Shown: one piece after another, positions 1 to 8,083 of the stretch | How the letters are laid out: the number at the start of each line of letters is the position of its first letter | How positions within the stretch are numbered: the first letter of the stretch is position 1 | From: Candidatus Cottocaccamicrobium excrementipullorum | Lineage (GTDB): Bacteria; Bacillota; Clostridia; Lachnospirales; Lachnospiraceae | DNA: 64,000 nucleotides | NCBI GenBank assembly: GCA_018713255.1 | Contig: DVFL01000019.1 | Location: 182,535-246,534 of the forward strand | Direction: 5' to 3' | The notes under the pieces: model-generated | What the model saw: only the letters and a program-made list of their open reading frames with translations | What the model was told of the DNA's origin: nothing | Databases searched by the model: none | Position numbers and translations under genes: made by a program

Positions 1-226
1 TTAACTTCCCATAAGCATCCTGAATTCCTCCCCAGATTGCCTCCAATGAGTAAGTCCAGATGCCTTCCTCCAGCTGATTTTCCCAACTGTGGCTTCCCGA
101 TGCCGCCGGCATGTGATCAGGTCCCAGCAGCACTGCCTTAATGGTGGTTGACCCCAATTCCATTCCAAGAACCGCCCGGCCCTCCCGAATGTATTTCTTT
201 GTCTCCTCATACGATGGTTTTCCCAT
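1..226 (-). CDS. FGGY-family carbohydrate kinase, N-terminal part (cut by window edge)
   Basis: Only the first 75 or so codons are present; the rest lies beyond the left edge. The translation starts MGKPSYEETKKYIREG and contains LGMELGSTTIKAVLL, the N-terminal phosphate-binding loop of the FGGY/actin-like ATPase fold, followed by SGSHSWENQ and a WTYSLEAIW stretch. Both are typical of the ribulokinase/xylulokinase-like FGGY proteins of Lachnospiraceae. Such kinases phosphorylate ketoses or polyols in the cytoplasm, but the substrate cannot be told from this fragment. I chose the ATG at 226 because GGAG lies 7 bases upstream; an in-frame ATG two codons earlier sits too close to that site. It is transcribed away from the hydrogenase operon terminator with its own promoter. 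Confidence 0.75.
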   Translation of the reverse strand, partial: MGKPSYEETKKYIREGRAVLGMELGSTTIKAVLLGPDHMPAASGSHSWENQLEEGIWTYSLEAIWGGIQDAYGKL

Positions 227-323
227 AGCCATTCTCCATTTCTTTTTTCTTTGCCTTTTTGTTTTTGCTCCCCAGCTTCAGGGCTTGATGGGCAATTAAT
301 CCCAGATATTGCCATCTGCCCTG

Positions 324-352
324 ATTATAACGCAATCCTTTTCCGATTGCAA
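324..352 (-). promoter_or_regulatory. Sigma-A-type promoter of the FGGY kinase gene
   Basis: On the minus strand TTGCAA (347-352) is followed after 17 bp by a perfect TATAAT (324-329). It lies about 100 bp upstream of the kinase start, downstream of the hydrogenase terminator. Confidence 0.6.
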
Positions 353-384
353 TTTTTATCTGACAGATGTTATCCCGCTGACAA

Positions 385-429
385 AAAAACCAGCCTGGGG
401 CAAACGCTTCTGCCCCAAAGCTGGTTTTT
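385..429 (-). terminator. Rho-independent terminator after the hnd operon
   Basis: AAAAACCAGC and TGGGGCA pair with TGCCCCA and GCTGGTTTTT around an 8-base loop. The A/T flanks let it work on both strands. It lies about 40 bp beyond the hndD stop codon. Confidence 0.8.
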
Positions 430-465
430 GTTTCCATCCGCCTTATCTTATTTTTTATGCTCCAA

Positions 466-2211
466 TTACCCGTTAATCTTTCTCTTCACATAAGTGGTAT
501 GAAGGAGATGATGGGCCTTCTCGCTTCCCGGCTCTCCAAGGTAAGTGGAATAAAGCTCTTTAATGGCCGGATTTTCATGGGACTTGCGGATTGTATTGCT
601 CTTATCCAGATCATAAAGCACTTTAGCCCTTAAAGCCCGAATGTCGGTGGTGTTGCGCACATAGCCCGGCTGCTGGGGCTGTCCGCCGCCGTTGACACAG
701 CCTCCGGGACATCCCATAATCTCAATAAAATGATACTGGGCCTCCCCGTTTTTCACCATATTTAACAGCTTTCTGGCATTGGTCAAGCCAGAAGCAACCG
801 CCACCTTCACTTCCATGCCGGCCACCTCATAAGAGGCTTCTTTGATGCCTTCTGTTCCTCTGACCTGAGTAAAATCAACGCTGGGCAGCTCCTCTCCCGT
901 CAAGGACTCCACGGCCGTTCTTAAAGCTGCCTCCATCACGCCGCCGGTAGCGCCAAAAATCACTGCCGCGCCGGTGCTGATGCCCAGCGGTACATCGAAC
1001 TCCTCATCCGGAAGCTCTCTGAACCGAATGCCCAGTTTCCGAATCATTCTGGCCAGCTCTCTGGTGGTCATAGTATAATCCACATCCGGATAGCCGGTGG
1101 CATCCTCGTCCGGGCGGCCGATCTCGAACTTCTTTGCAGTACATGGCATGACAGAAACAGATACAATGTCCTTAGGATCAATGCCCATCTTCTCTGCATA
1201 ATAGCTCTTGGCAATGGCGCCGAACATCTGCTGAGGCGACTTGCAGGATGACAGATTTTCCGTCATTTCCGGGAAATAATGTTCGCAGAATTTTACCCAT
1301 CCTGGTGAACAGGAAGTAATCATGGGCAGCACGCCTCCGTTCTTCACCCGGTGAAGGAACTCATGGGCCTCTTCCATGATGGTTAAATCTGCGCCGAAGT
1401 TGGTGTCGAATACCCGGTCAAAGCCGATGCGCCGCAGAGCTGCCGCCATCTTTCCCTGTACGTCTGTGCCGATGGGATAGCCGAATTCCTCACCCAGACC
1501 TGCCCGTACCGCGGGAGCAGTCTGTACGATCACATGCTTGGAAGGATCATGGATTGCCGCCAGCACATCATCAATACAGGATTTTTCATATAAGGCTCCC
1601 GTAGGACATACTGCAATACACTGACCGCAGGAAACGCAGGAAGTTTCTCCCAGTCCCATCTCAAAGGCCGAGCCGATGTTGGTGGCAAACCCTCTCTGGT
1701 TAGGACCAATGACCCCGATGCCCTGTACCTTCTCGCACATAGCCACACAGCGGCGGCAGAGAATACATTTCGCATTGTCGCGAATCATATGCGCTGCAGA
1801 ATCATCAATCTCAGAAGGAGTTCTGGCGCCATCGTAATAGCTCTCATCCTCCACGCCCAGCTCCTTGGCCAGCTGCTGCAGCTCGCAGTTTCCGCTTCTT
1901 ACGCAGGACAAGCATTTCCGGTCATGATTGGAAAGAAGAAGCTGAAGCGTCTTCTTTCTGGATTCCAGCACTCTGGGCGTATTGGTCCACACCTCCATGC
2001 CCTCGTTAATGGGATACACGCAGGAAGCAACCAGGCTTCTTGCCCCCTTTACTTCTACTACACAAATACGGCAGGCGCCGATTTCATTGATTTCCTTTAA
2101 GAAACACAGGGTAGGAATCTCAATGTGGGCCAGTCTGGCCGCTTCCAGGATGGTGGAACCCTTTGGAGCGGAAACTTCCATGCCGTTGATTTTAATTGTA
2201 ACATTCTCCAT
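466..2211 (-). CDS. hndD: NAD(P)-linked [FeFe] hydrogenase, catalytic subunit HndD-type
   Basis: This 581-residue protein is the H-cluster subunit of a soluble multimeric [FeFe] hydrogenase. It interconverts protons and H2 and exchanges electrons with the flavin subunit encoded upstream. In order it has a 2Fe-2S domain (C36, C47, C50, C64), a His-Cys3 [4Fe-4S] site (H96, C100, C103, C109), a two-cluster ferredoxin domain (about 149-205), and the H-cluster domain with TSCSPGW (299-305), MPCTAKK and GCPGGCVNGG, then a C-terminal small-subunit-like tail ending near TTYVKRKING. Length and domain order match HndD/HydA of the group A trimeric or tetrameric enzymes. It is the last gene of the operon, 15 bp after hndC. 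Whether the complex bifurcates electrons to ferredoxin cannot be settled here. Confidence 0.95.
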   Translation of the reverse strand: MENVTIKINGMEVSAPKGSTILEAARLAHIEIPTLCFLKEINEIGACRICVVEVKGARSLVASCVYPINEGMEVWTNTPRVLESRKKTLQLLLSNHDRKCLSCVRSGNCELQQLAKELGVEDESYYDGARTPSEIDDSAAHMIRDNAKCILCRRCVAMCEKVQGIGVIGPNQRGFATNIGSAFEMGLGETSCVSCGQCIAVCPTGALYEKSCIDDVLAAIHDPSKHVIVQTAPAVRAGLGEEFGYPIGTDVQGKMAAALRRIGFDRVFDTNFGADLTIMEEAHEFLHRVKNGGVLPMITSCSPGWVKFCEHYFPEMTENLSSCKSPQQMFGAIAKSYYAEKMGIDPKDIVSVSVMPCTAKKFEIGRPDEDATGYPDVDYTMTTRELARMIRKLGIRFRELPDEEFDVPLGISTGAAVIFGATGGVMEAALRTAVESLTGEELPSVDFTQVRGTEGIKEASYEVAGMEVKVAVASGLTNARKLLNMVKNGEAQYHFIEIMGCPGGCVNGGGQPQQPGYVRNTTDIRALRAKVLYDLDKSNTIRKSHENPAIKELYSTYLGEPGSEKAHHLLHTTYVKRKING

Positions 2212-2226
2212 CTGTTCTTCCCTCCC

Positions 2227-4014
2227 TTATTTCTTGTAAATCGCGCCGAACCGGCATTTTTCCATACAAGCGCCGCACTTTACGCACTTGTCCGGATCGA
2301 TAACATGAGGATTCCTTACGCTGCCCATAATGGCGCCGGCCGGACAGGTCTTGGCGCAAAGGGTACAGCCCCGGCACTTATCCCGGTCAATCACATAGGA
2401 AAGAAGAGCCTTGCAGACTCCAGCGGGACATCTCTTCTCTTTGATATGCGCCTCATACTCATCCCGGAAATACCGAAGTGTAGACAATACTGGATTGGGC
2501 GCAGTCTGTCCCAGGCCGCAGAGAGAATTGTCTTTAATGTAATAACACAGTTCCTCAAGTTTATCCAAATCTTCCATGGTGGCCTGTCCCTTAGTAATCT
2601 TTTCCAGGATCTCCAGCATTCTTTTGGTTCCCACCCGACAGGGAGTACATTTGCCGCAGGATTCTTCTACTGTAAACTCCAGGAAAAACTTGGCAATATC
2701 CACCATACAGTCGTCTTCATCCATCACGATCAGTCCGCCAGATCCCATCATGGAACCGATGGAAATCAGATTGTCGTAATCAATGGGAATGTCAAAATGC
2801 TCAGCCGGAATACAGCCGCCGGAGGGGCCGCCGGTCTGGGCCGCCTTGAACTTCTTTCCATTAGGAATGCCGCCGCCAATTTCCTCGATTACCTCCCGCA
2901 GCGTCGTTCCCATGGGAATTTCCACCAAGCCAGTGTTATGAATCTTTCCGCCCAGAGCGAATACCTTAGTTCCCTTAGATTTTTCCGTTCCCATGGAAGC
3001 GAACCATTCCGGACCGTTTAAAATAATCTGGGGAATATTGGCATAAGTCTCCACATTATTTAAAATCGTTGGTTTTCCGAACAGTCCCTTCTGGGCCGGA
3101 TAAGGAGGACGGGGACGGGGTTCGCCGCGCTTGCCTTCAATGGAGGTCATCAAGGCCGTCTCCTCACCACAGACAAAGGCCCCTGCACCAAGACGCAGAT
3201 CAATATCAAAATCAAAGCCGGTTCCAAAAATATCCTTGCCTAACAAGTTATATTCTCTGGCCTGCTTGATGGCAATCTGAAGACGCTCCACTGCAATGGG
3301 ATACTCAGCCCGGACATAAATATAGCCCTGATTGGCTCCGATGGCATAGCCGGCGATGGCCATAGCCTCCAGCACCACATGAGGATCGCCTTCCAGTACG
3401 GAACGGTCCATAAATGCGCCGGGGTCGCCTTCATCGGCATTGCAGCACACATATTTCTGATCCCCATCATTCTGCCTGGCCAGCTTCCACTTCAGTCCTG
3501 TAGGGAATCCGCCGCCGCCTCTTCCCCGAAGACCAGAATCCAGAAGGATCTGAATCACATCCTCCGGAGTCATCTCCGTCAGCACCTTCCCCAGCGCTTC
3601 ATAACCGCCGGTTCCAATGTACTCATCAATTACTTCAGGATTAATGACGCCGCAGTTGCGAAGGGCAACCCGGTGCTGCTTTTTGTAAAAATCGGTATCA
3701 ATCAGCGCTCTTACGCCGGTAGTCGTCACCGTTTCTTTGTAGAGCAGACGGGTTACTACACGGCCCTTTAACAAATGCTCCGACACAATTTCCGGAATAT
3801 CTTCCACCTTTACCATAGAATAAAAGCTGGCATCCGGATAAACAATCATAATAGGACCCAGGGCGCATAAGCCGTGGCAGCCGGTTTGAATCACCGCCAC
3901 CTCATCCTGCAGTCCCTGCTTTGCAATCTCTTCTTTCAGTTTTTCAATAATCTGGGGGCTTCCCGAGGAAGTACATCCGGTTCCCCCGCAGACCAGCACA
4001 TGTGAACGATACAT
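2227..4014 (-). CDS. hndC: NAD(P)-linked [FeFe] hydrogenase, flavin/NAD-binding subunit HndC-type (NuoF-like)
   Basis: The 595-residue protein is the NuoF-like diaphorase subunit that binds FMN and NAD(P) and passes electrons to the hydrogenase subunit. It starts with a thioredoxin-like 2Fe-2S domain (C9, C14, C46, C50). The glycine-rich nucleotide loop GLRGRGGGGFPTG begins at 161 and is followed by the FMN-site sequence ADEGDPGAFMDR. A [4Fe-4S] site SCGKCTPCRVG and a C-terminal double [4Fe-4S] ferredoxin (CRGCTLCAKTCPAG, CVKCGACMEKC) complete it. This fused architecture is the standard one for bifurcating or NADP-reducing hydrogenases of Clostridia. It lies between hndB and hndD with short gaps, so assembly from one transcript is likely. 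Confidence 0.95.
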   Translation of the reverse strand: MYRSHVLVCGGTGCTSSGSPQIIEKLKEEIAKQGLQDEVAVIQTGCHGLCALGPIMIVYPDASFYSMVKVEDIPEIVSEHLLKGRVVTRLLYKETVTTTGVRALIDTDFYKKQHRVALRNCGVINPEVIDEYIGTGGYEALGKVLTEMTPEDVIQILLDSGLRGRGGGGFPTGLKWKLARQNDGDQKYVCCNADEGDPGAFMDRSVLEGDPHVVLEAMAIAGYAIGANQGYIYVRAEYPIAVERLQIAIKQAREYNLLGKDIFGTGFDFDIDLRLGAGAFVCGEETALMTSIEGKRGEPRPRPPYPAQKGLFGKPTILNNVETYANIPQIILNGPEWFASMGTEKSKGTKVFALGGKIHNTGLVEIPMGTTLREVIEEIGGGIPNGKKFKAAQTGGPSGGCIPAEHFDIPIDYDNLISIGSMMGSGGLIVMDEDDCMVDIAKFFLEFTVEESCGKCTPCRVGTKRMLEILEKITKGQATMEDLDKLEELCYYIKDNSLCGLGQTAPNPVLSTLRYFRDEYEAHIKEKRCPAGVCKALLSYVIDRDKCRGCTLCAKTCPAGAIMGSVRNPHVIDPDKCVKCGACMEKCRFGAIYKK

Positions 4015-4028
4015 ATCCGTCTTCCTCC

Positions 4029-4406
4029 TTATTTAATGTCCGCTGAGCCTAAGGTATACTCTTCAATGACCCGTCCCCCCATAAGATGACGGTCCAGCAC
4101 TTCAATGGCTTTCTCCGGGGTCATGCGAATATACGTTACCTTAGGCTGGCCGGGCGCCATCACCTCAACAATAGGCTCATACTGGCACAGGCCGATGCAG
4201 CCGGTCTGAGTTACCGCAATTTTATCGGTAAGTCCCCGTTCCTGAACGGCATTGGAGAGTGCGGTCAATACCGGTCTTGCTCCGGCGGCAATGCCGCAGG
4301 TAGCCATGCCCACTACCACCCGAATATGATTGTGGTCCTCTGCACGAAGGCCTACCTGATTCTGCATTCTGTCGCGAATGGCTTTTAATTCTGCAAGAGT
4401 TTTCAT
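4029..4406 (-). CDS. hndB: HndB-type thioredoxin-like 2Fe-2S subunit
   Basis: The 125-residue protein has the thioredoxin-like ferredoxin fold of HndB and related small hydrogenase subunits. VGMATCGIAAGARP (C37) and TQTGCIGLCQYEP (C70, C74) carry the visible cluster cysteines. Only three are in the expected places, and family members commonly show the same CGIAAGA pattern. It probably relays electrons inside the hydrogenase complex. Spacing to hndC is 14 bp and to the upstream HATPase gene 29 bp, so it belongs to the operon. Confidence 0.88.
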   Translation of the reverse strand: MKTLAELKAIRDRMQNQVGLRAEDHNHIRVVVGMATCGIAAGARPVLTALSNAVQERGLTDKIAVTQTGCIGLCQYEPIVEVMAPGQPKVTYIRMTPEKAIEVLDRHLMGGRVIEEYTLGSADIK

Positions 4407-4435
4407 TCTAACCTCCTGTTCTGTATAACAGGCGC

Positions 4436-4993
4436 CTAAATCTCTGCGCCCTGATCAACTTCACCTTTATTTTCTTTAAGAAATTCCGCAATGTACTGGG
4501 AAATCTCCGGTTCCGAAAAGGGAATTCCCCCTAGAATTTCTTTCAATTCCCTGGTATCCAATGTAAATTTTCTTCCATCAACCTGGTATGTATAGACGAA
4601 ATCTGTCTCCGGATGATAAAGAATCAGCAGATGAATCGTGCTGCTGATATCTCCCAGAGGCATCCGGTCGATATGAGACAGGCCAAACACCGCTTTCACC
4701 TGGGTTCCTTTTCCTTTTTCCGACTGGATGGAAAAGCTTCCCCCCGTGCTCTCCGCCGCATATTTGTAAAAAGGCACCCCCAATCCCACTTTTCTGGTGG
4801 TTCTGGTGGTATAGAAAGGATCCGTCACCTGACTTACCTGCTCTGGAGTCATACCGCATCCATTGTCCGAAATCACCACAGTAAGCGTATCTGCTTCAGT
4901 ATCGGCACAAATAGAAATCTCCACAAGCGTTGCTCCCGCCCTGGTGGAATTCTCCGCCACATCCAGTATGTTCAGGGAAATTTCCGGCATCAT
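4436..4993 (-). CDS. Orphan histidine-kinase-type ATPase (HATPase_c) inside the hydrogenase operon
   Basis: This 185-residue protein consists of a GHKL ATP-binding domain plus a short unassigned C-terminal part. The N-box is at NILDVAENSTRAGA, the G1 box is DNGCGM, and the G2 region is GLGVPFYKYAAESTGGSF followed by GKGT. It has no phospho-acceptor histidine or dimerisation domain, no sensor and no membrane segment, so it cannot be a conventional sensor kinase. An RsbW-like protein kinase or a regulatory ATPase is more likely. The same gene is often placed between hndA and hndB in clostridial hydrogenase operons, so its position is family-typical; its biochemical role is unproven. It starts ATGATG only 3 bp after the hndA stop without a clear ribosome binding site, which suggests translational coupling. 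Confidence 0.85.
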   Translation of the reverse strand: MMPEISLNILDVAENSTRAGATLVEISICADTEADTLTVVISDNGCGMTPEQVSQVTDPFYTTRTTRKVGLGVPFYKYAAESTGGSFSIQSEKGKGTQVKAVFGLSHIDRMPLGDISSTIHLLILYHPETDFVYTYQVDGRKFTLDTRELKEILGGIPFSEPEISQYIAEFLKENKGEVDQGAEI

Positions 4994-4996
4994 AAG

Positions 4997-5491
4997 CTAA
5001 TTATATTTGGCTAAAATGCCAGGGATATCATCGGGAACCAGTCTGCCGTACACCTCGTCGTTAATCATCATTACCGGAGCCAGTCCGCAGGCGCCTACGC
5101 AGCGGCAGGAATCCAGAGAAAACTTTCCGTCCGGAGTACATTCCCCGTTGGTAATTCCCAGGATCTCCTCCAGCTTGGAGAAAATAGCGCCTGATCCTTT
5201 TACGTAGCACGCTGTGCCAAGACAGACAGAAATTTTATATTTGCCCTTAGGCTGAAGGGCAAACTGCGAATAAAATGTGGCTACGCCGTAAACCTTCTCC
5301 AGGGGAATTTCCATCTCATCAGAAATCATGGTCTGAACTTCAATGGGAAGATAACCGTAAATCTCCTGAGCCTTCTGCATAATGGGCATCAGTGCGCCAG
5401 GCGTATCCTTCAGCTCAGAAATCGCCTTCTTCAGGGCTTCCTCCTGCTCCTTCGTTCCGGAAAAGGGAACTGTTTGTTTTTTGCAAGCCAT
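4997..5491 (-). CDS. hndA: NAD(P)-linked [FeFe] hydrogenase, HndA-type 2Fe-2S subunit (NuoE-like)
   Basis: The 164-residue NuoE-like protein opens the operon. After an N-terminal helical domain, the thioredoxin-like domain carries the 2Fe-2S ligands C90 and C95 (CLGTACYVKG) and C131 and C135 (CVGACGLAP). YGVATFYSQF is the usual NuoE signature. It partners with HndC as the electron relay of the diaphorase module. The ATG at 5491 follows a good AAGGAGG site. Length and motif spacing match the family fully. Confidence 0.94.
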   Translation of the reverse strand: MACKKQTVPFSGTKEQEEALKKAISELKDTPGALMPIMQKAQEIYGYLPIEVQTMISDEMEIPLEKVYGVATFYSQFALQPKGKYKISVCLGTACYVKGSGAIFSKLEEILGITNGECTPDGKFSLDSCRCVGACGLAPVMMINDEVYGRLVPDDIPGILAKYN

Positions 5492-5597
5492 GGTGAAACC
5501 TCCTTATTTCGTTCCCGCAAAAGCGGGCCGCTCTCCTTCCGGTCTCCAGGAAGCTGGAGCCGGTTTATGTTGACTGCATTTTATGCAATGTATCTAT

Positions 5598-5629
5598 ATT
5601 CTATCATGTAATTGTGAAAAAATCCACAT
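5598..5629 (-). promoter_or_regulatory. hnd operon promoter with Rex-like operator
   Basis: On the minus strand an extended -10 element, TGA then TAGAAT, lies at 5598-5606. Immediately upstream the 18-bp box TTGTGAAAAAATCCACAT (5612-5629) is an imperfect palindrome close to the Rex consensus (TTGTGA or TTGTTA half sites). It covers the -35 position. Rex senses the NADH/NAD ratio and represses NADH-linked hydrogenases in several Clostridia. The promoter is read from sequence; control by Rex is inferred. Confidence 0.5.
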
Positions 5630-5678
5630 TATTTCATATTTCTCAAAAAAGGAGAAAACTTTCTTCTGTAAAAAATAG

Positions 5679-6527
5679 CTAAGTCCGATTTCTTCTCCGG
5701 TAAATTTCCGGACTGACGCCGGCATATCGGCGAAAAACCTTGCTGAAATAATTGCCGCAGGCAAAACCATTTTCTTCCGCAATTTCCTTCACCGTTTTTT
5801 CTGTCCCCAGCAGCTGGTTCATGGCTGCCTGGATCCGCTGCCGGGTTAAAAATTCAATAGGAGGAATTCCCATCTCTTTCTTAAAGCACCGGGAAAGATG
5901 CGCCGGGGAAACCTTCAAAACAGCAGCCACTTCCTCGATCCCCTGAAGGCGAGAAAATTCCTGACGCATGTATTCTGCCGCCCGTCCCGCCAGAAAACTT
6001 TTTCCCTCCAGTCCCGGATTTTCTGCTTGACGCAGGAGGCCGCATAAAAAACGGTAAAGAAATTCTCCGCCCTCGTACCGTTCAAGCCTTCCTCCCTTTG
6101 AAAGCCGTTTCTGCAGTTCCACAGCCATCCGTACAGGCCCGCTCTCCAAGTCCAGAAAAATCAGATCCCGTCCCATAGCCTTAAGTCTGGACCAAAAGGG
6201 TTCCACCGCAGAGCCGGCAAAATGAAGATAAAGAAACTCCCACTCCGCCGCAGGTTCATCTGGAAGGCAGTAGCGGCTGTCTTCCGGCAGATTGACAAAA
6301 AATCCATATCCTGGCTTTACCCGGTATTCTCTTCCCTGCCGGATAAAAATCCCTTCTCCGCGAAGAGTATATTGAAACAAATAGCCTTCGAAACAGCCCC
6401 TGGCTCGGTTATCAAAATCATATGGTTCATTCCGCCGCCGCTCTATTCCCCCATCCAGCAAAAGAAGGGGTTCATTCTCCATGGCGTCTGCATTTAATAC
6501 GCCAAAAATCCCTGGTTCATAAAGCAT
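5679..6527 (-). CDS. AraC-family regulator, probably of the alpha-galactosidase genes
   Basis: The 282-residue protein has an N-terminal cupin-like AraC ligand-binding domain (about 30-150; FVNLPEDSRYCLP and FLYLHFAGSA) and a C-terminal double helix-turn-helix domain (IEEVAAVLKVSPAHLSRCFK, then VKEIAEENGFACGNYFSKVF). I chose the ATG at 6527 because GGG lies 10 bases upstream and the cupin domain begins right after it; a longer reading frame upstream lacks a binding site. It is transcribed divergently from the GH27 gene across a 153-bp region with paired direct repeats, so it most likely controls alpha-galactoside use. The ligand is unknown. Confidence 0.85.
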   Translation of the reverse strand: MLYEPGIFGVLNADAMENEPLLLLDGGIERRRNEPYDFDNRARGCFEGYLFQYTLRGEGIFIRQGREYRVKPGYGFFVNLPEDSRYCLPDEPAAEWEFLYLHFAGSAVEPFWSRLKAMGRDLIFLDLESGPVRMAVELQKRLSKGGRLERYEGGEFLYRFLCGLLRQAENPGLEGKSFLAGRAAEYMRQEFSRLQGIEEVAAVLKVSPAHLSRCFKKEMGIPPIEFLTRQRIQAAMNQLLGTEKTVKEIAEENGFACGNYFSKVFRRYAGVSPEIYRRRNRT

Positions 6528-6542
6528 CAAAAAATTACCCTT

Positions 6543-6641
6543 TCTGATCAAATAATCCTTCTTTTTCTTCCTGTATCCGCCTATTATAATAGATTTCACA
6601 GGGCAGGACAAGACGGCCTGCCCTTAATCATCTGATCAAAT
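6543..6641. promoter_or_regulatory. Divergent control region with direct repeats and inverted repeat
   Basis: Two identical 11-bp direct repeats, TCTGATCAAAT, lie at 6543-6553 and 6631-6641. Between them sits the araC-type gene promoter on the minus strand (TTGTCC at 6606-6611, 17 bp, TATAAT at 6583-6588) and an overlapping plus-strand TATAAT (6585-6590). An inverted repeat GGGCAGG, 9 bp, CCTGCCC spans 6601-6623. AraC proteins usually bind direct repeats, so these are plausible operators. Confidence 0.5.
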
Positions 6642-6680
6642 TTCTTAATTGATGCCGCTGATGCGGTCAAAGGAGGAACG

Positions 6681-8000
6681 ATGAATAAAAACACATTTGC
6701 CCCACGCCCCCCTATGGGCTGGAACAGCTATGATTACTATGACACCACAGTCAATGAAGAGCAGGTAAAGCAAAATGCCGACTATATGGCCGCCCATTTA
6801 AAGTCCTTTGGCTGGGAGTATGTGGTAGTGGACATTCAATGGTATGCTTCCCGCCCCGGAACCATGCGGGATAAATTCCAGTATATTCCCTTTTCTCATC
6901 TGGAAATGGATGAATATTCCCGGCTGCTTCCCGATCCGGAGAGATTCCCCTCTTCTGCGGGAGGCCGCGGATTCGCCCCATTAGCAGAATACGTCCACAG
7001 CCTGGGACTGAAATTCGGCATTCATATCATGCGGGGAATCCCAAGACTGGCCGCTCATCTGCATATGGCGGTTCAGGGAACTGATGCTGCCGCCGATCAG
7101 ATTGCCGACCCTTATTCGATCTGCGGCTGGAATCCGGATATGTACGGCGTGCGGAATACCCCAGAAGGCCAGGCCTACTATAACTCTCTTCTGGAGCTTT
7201 ACGCCTCCTGGGGAGTAGACTTTATCAAATGCGATAATATCTGCAATACCAACAACAATATGCTTTTTCCCTCGGGAGCCGCTCCCTTCGCCGGCAAGGC
7301 GGAAATTGAAATGCTGGCCAACGCCATCCAGCATTGCGGCCGTCCCATGGTCCTCTCCCTTTCTCCCGGACCAGCCCTCATCGAACAGGCCTGGCACTAT
7401 GAAAAGTATGCTAATATGTGGAGAGTCACCGATGATTTCTGGGACAGCTGGGATCTGCTTAAAGATATGTTCCGCCGGTGCCAGATATGGCAGAATCACG
7501 TATCTCCAGGCTGCTATCCTGACTGTGATATGCTTCCCATGGGCCGCCTTGGCAAAGGCTTCGGCCAGGAGAGAGAATCTCGTTTTACTTTTGAAGAGCA
7601 GAAAACCATGATGACTCTGTGGTGCATCTTTGGTTCTCCCTTGATGCTGGGGGCAGAACTGACCATGCTGGATGAACAGACCCTTTCCCTGCTGACGAAC
7701 CCCCGTATTCTCTCCCTGCTTCCCTTCCCCGCCAGACAGCTTTGGCTCACAGAAAATGAGGCGGTATGGGCCGCGGAAAATCCGGAAACGGGAGAAAGCT
7801 ATCTGGCCTTCTTTAATTTAAGTGACGAAGAGCGTACTCTGTCTCTTGCCTGGAATGAACTGATGGATTCCATGGAAAAGCTTCCGGACCAGGCCCCGTC
7901 CAGTCTTCTGGATTTGTGGTCTGGACAAAAGCTTCCTCTTTCCGGCAAGAAGATTGCTTTCCGCCTTCCCGCTCACGGCTGTGCCGCTTGGAAACTTTAA
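6681..8000 (+). CDS. Alpha-galactosidase, glycoside hydrolase family 27
   Basis: The 439-residue enzyme begins with PPMGWNSYDYYDTTVNE, the GH27 clan D signature. VVVDIQWY follows on the second barrel strand. The nucleophile aspartate lies in FIKCDNIC and the likely acid/base aspartate in WRVTDDFWDSW, followed by a small beta domain at the C-terminus. It would remove terminal alpha-galactose (raffinose-type oligosaccharides, galactomannan or host glycans). There is no signal peptide, so it acts in the cytoplasm on imported oligosaccharides. AAAGGAGG is placed 6 bases before the ATG. It is the first gene of a pair with the GH36 enzyme. Some family members hydrolyse alpha-N-acetylgalactosamine or beta-L-arabinopyranose instead. 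Confidence 0.9.
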   Translation: MNKNTFAPRPPMGWNSYDYYDTTVNEEQVKQNADYMAAHLKSFGWEYVVVDIQWYASRPGTMRDKFQYIPFSHLEMDEYSRLLPDPERFPSSAGGRGFAPLAEYVHSLGLKFGIHIMRGIPRLAAHLHMAVQGTDAAADQIADPYSICGWNPDMYGVRNTPEGQAYYNSLLELYASWGVDFIKCDNICNTNNNMLFPSGAAPFAGKAEIEMLANAIQHCGRPMVLSLSPGPALIEQAWHYEKYANMWRVTDDFWDSWDLLKDMFRRCQIWQNHVSPGCYPDCDMLPMGRLGKGFGQERESRFTFEEQKTMMTLWCIFGSPLMLGAELTMLDEQTLSLLTNPRILSLLPFPARQLWLTENEAVWAAENPETGESYLAFFNLSDEERTLSLAWNELMDSMEKLPDQAPSSLLDLWSGQKLPLSGKKIAFRLPAHGCAAWKL

Positions 8001-8013
8001 CCGCAAATCTGAT

Positions 8014-8055
8014 TTGGCTCAGGCATACCGGGAACTATTCTGATGCCTGAGCCAA
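8014..8055 (+). terminator. Intercistronic hairpin between the two alpha-galactosidase genes
   Basis: A perfect 13-bp stem, TTGGCTCAGGCAT with ATGCCTGAGCCAA, encloses a 16-base loop. No long T run follows, so it is more likely a processing or attenuation hairpin than a strong terminator. It would let the first gene be expressed more than the second. Confidence 0.5.
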
Positions 8056-8083
8056 TTTATTGAGAAAGGAGCCGTGAATCAAC

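Noticed and set aside
2125..3021. 298-codon open frame on the plus strand across hndD and hndC
   Set aside because: It is antisense to two certain hydrogenase genes, has no ribosome site, and its low-complexity His/Ser-rich translation resembles no protein.
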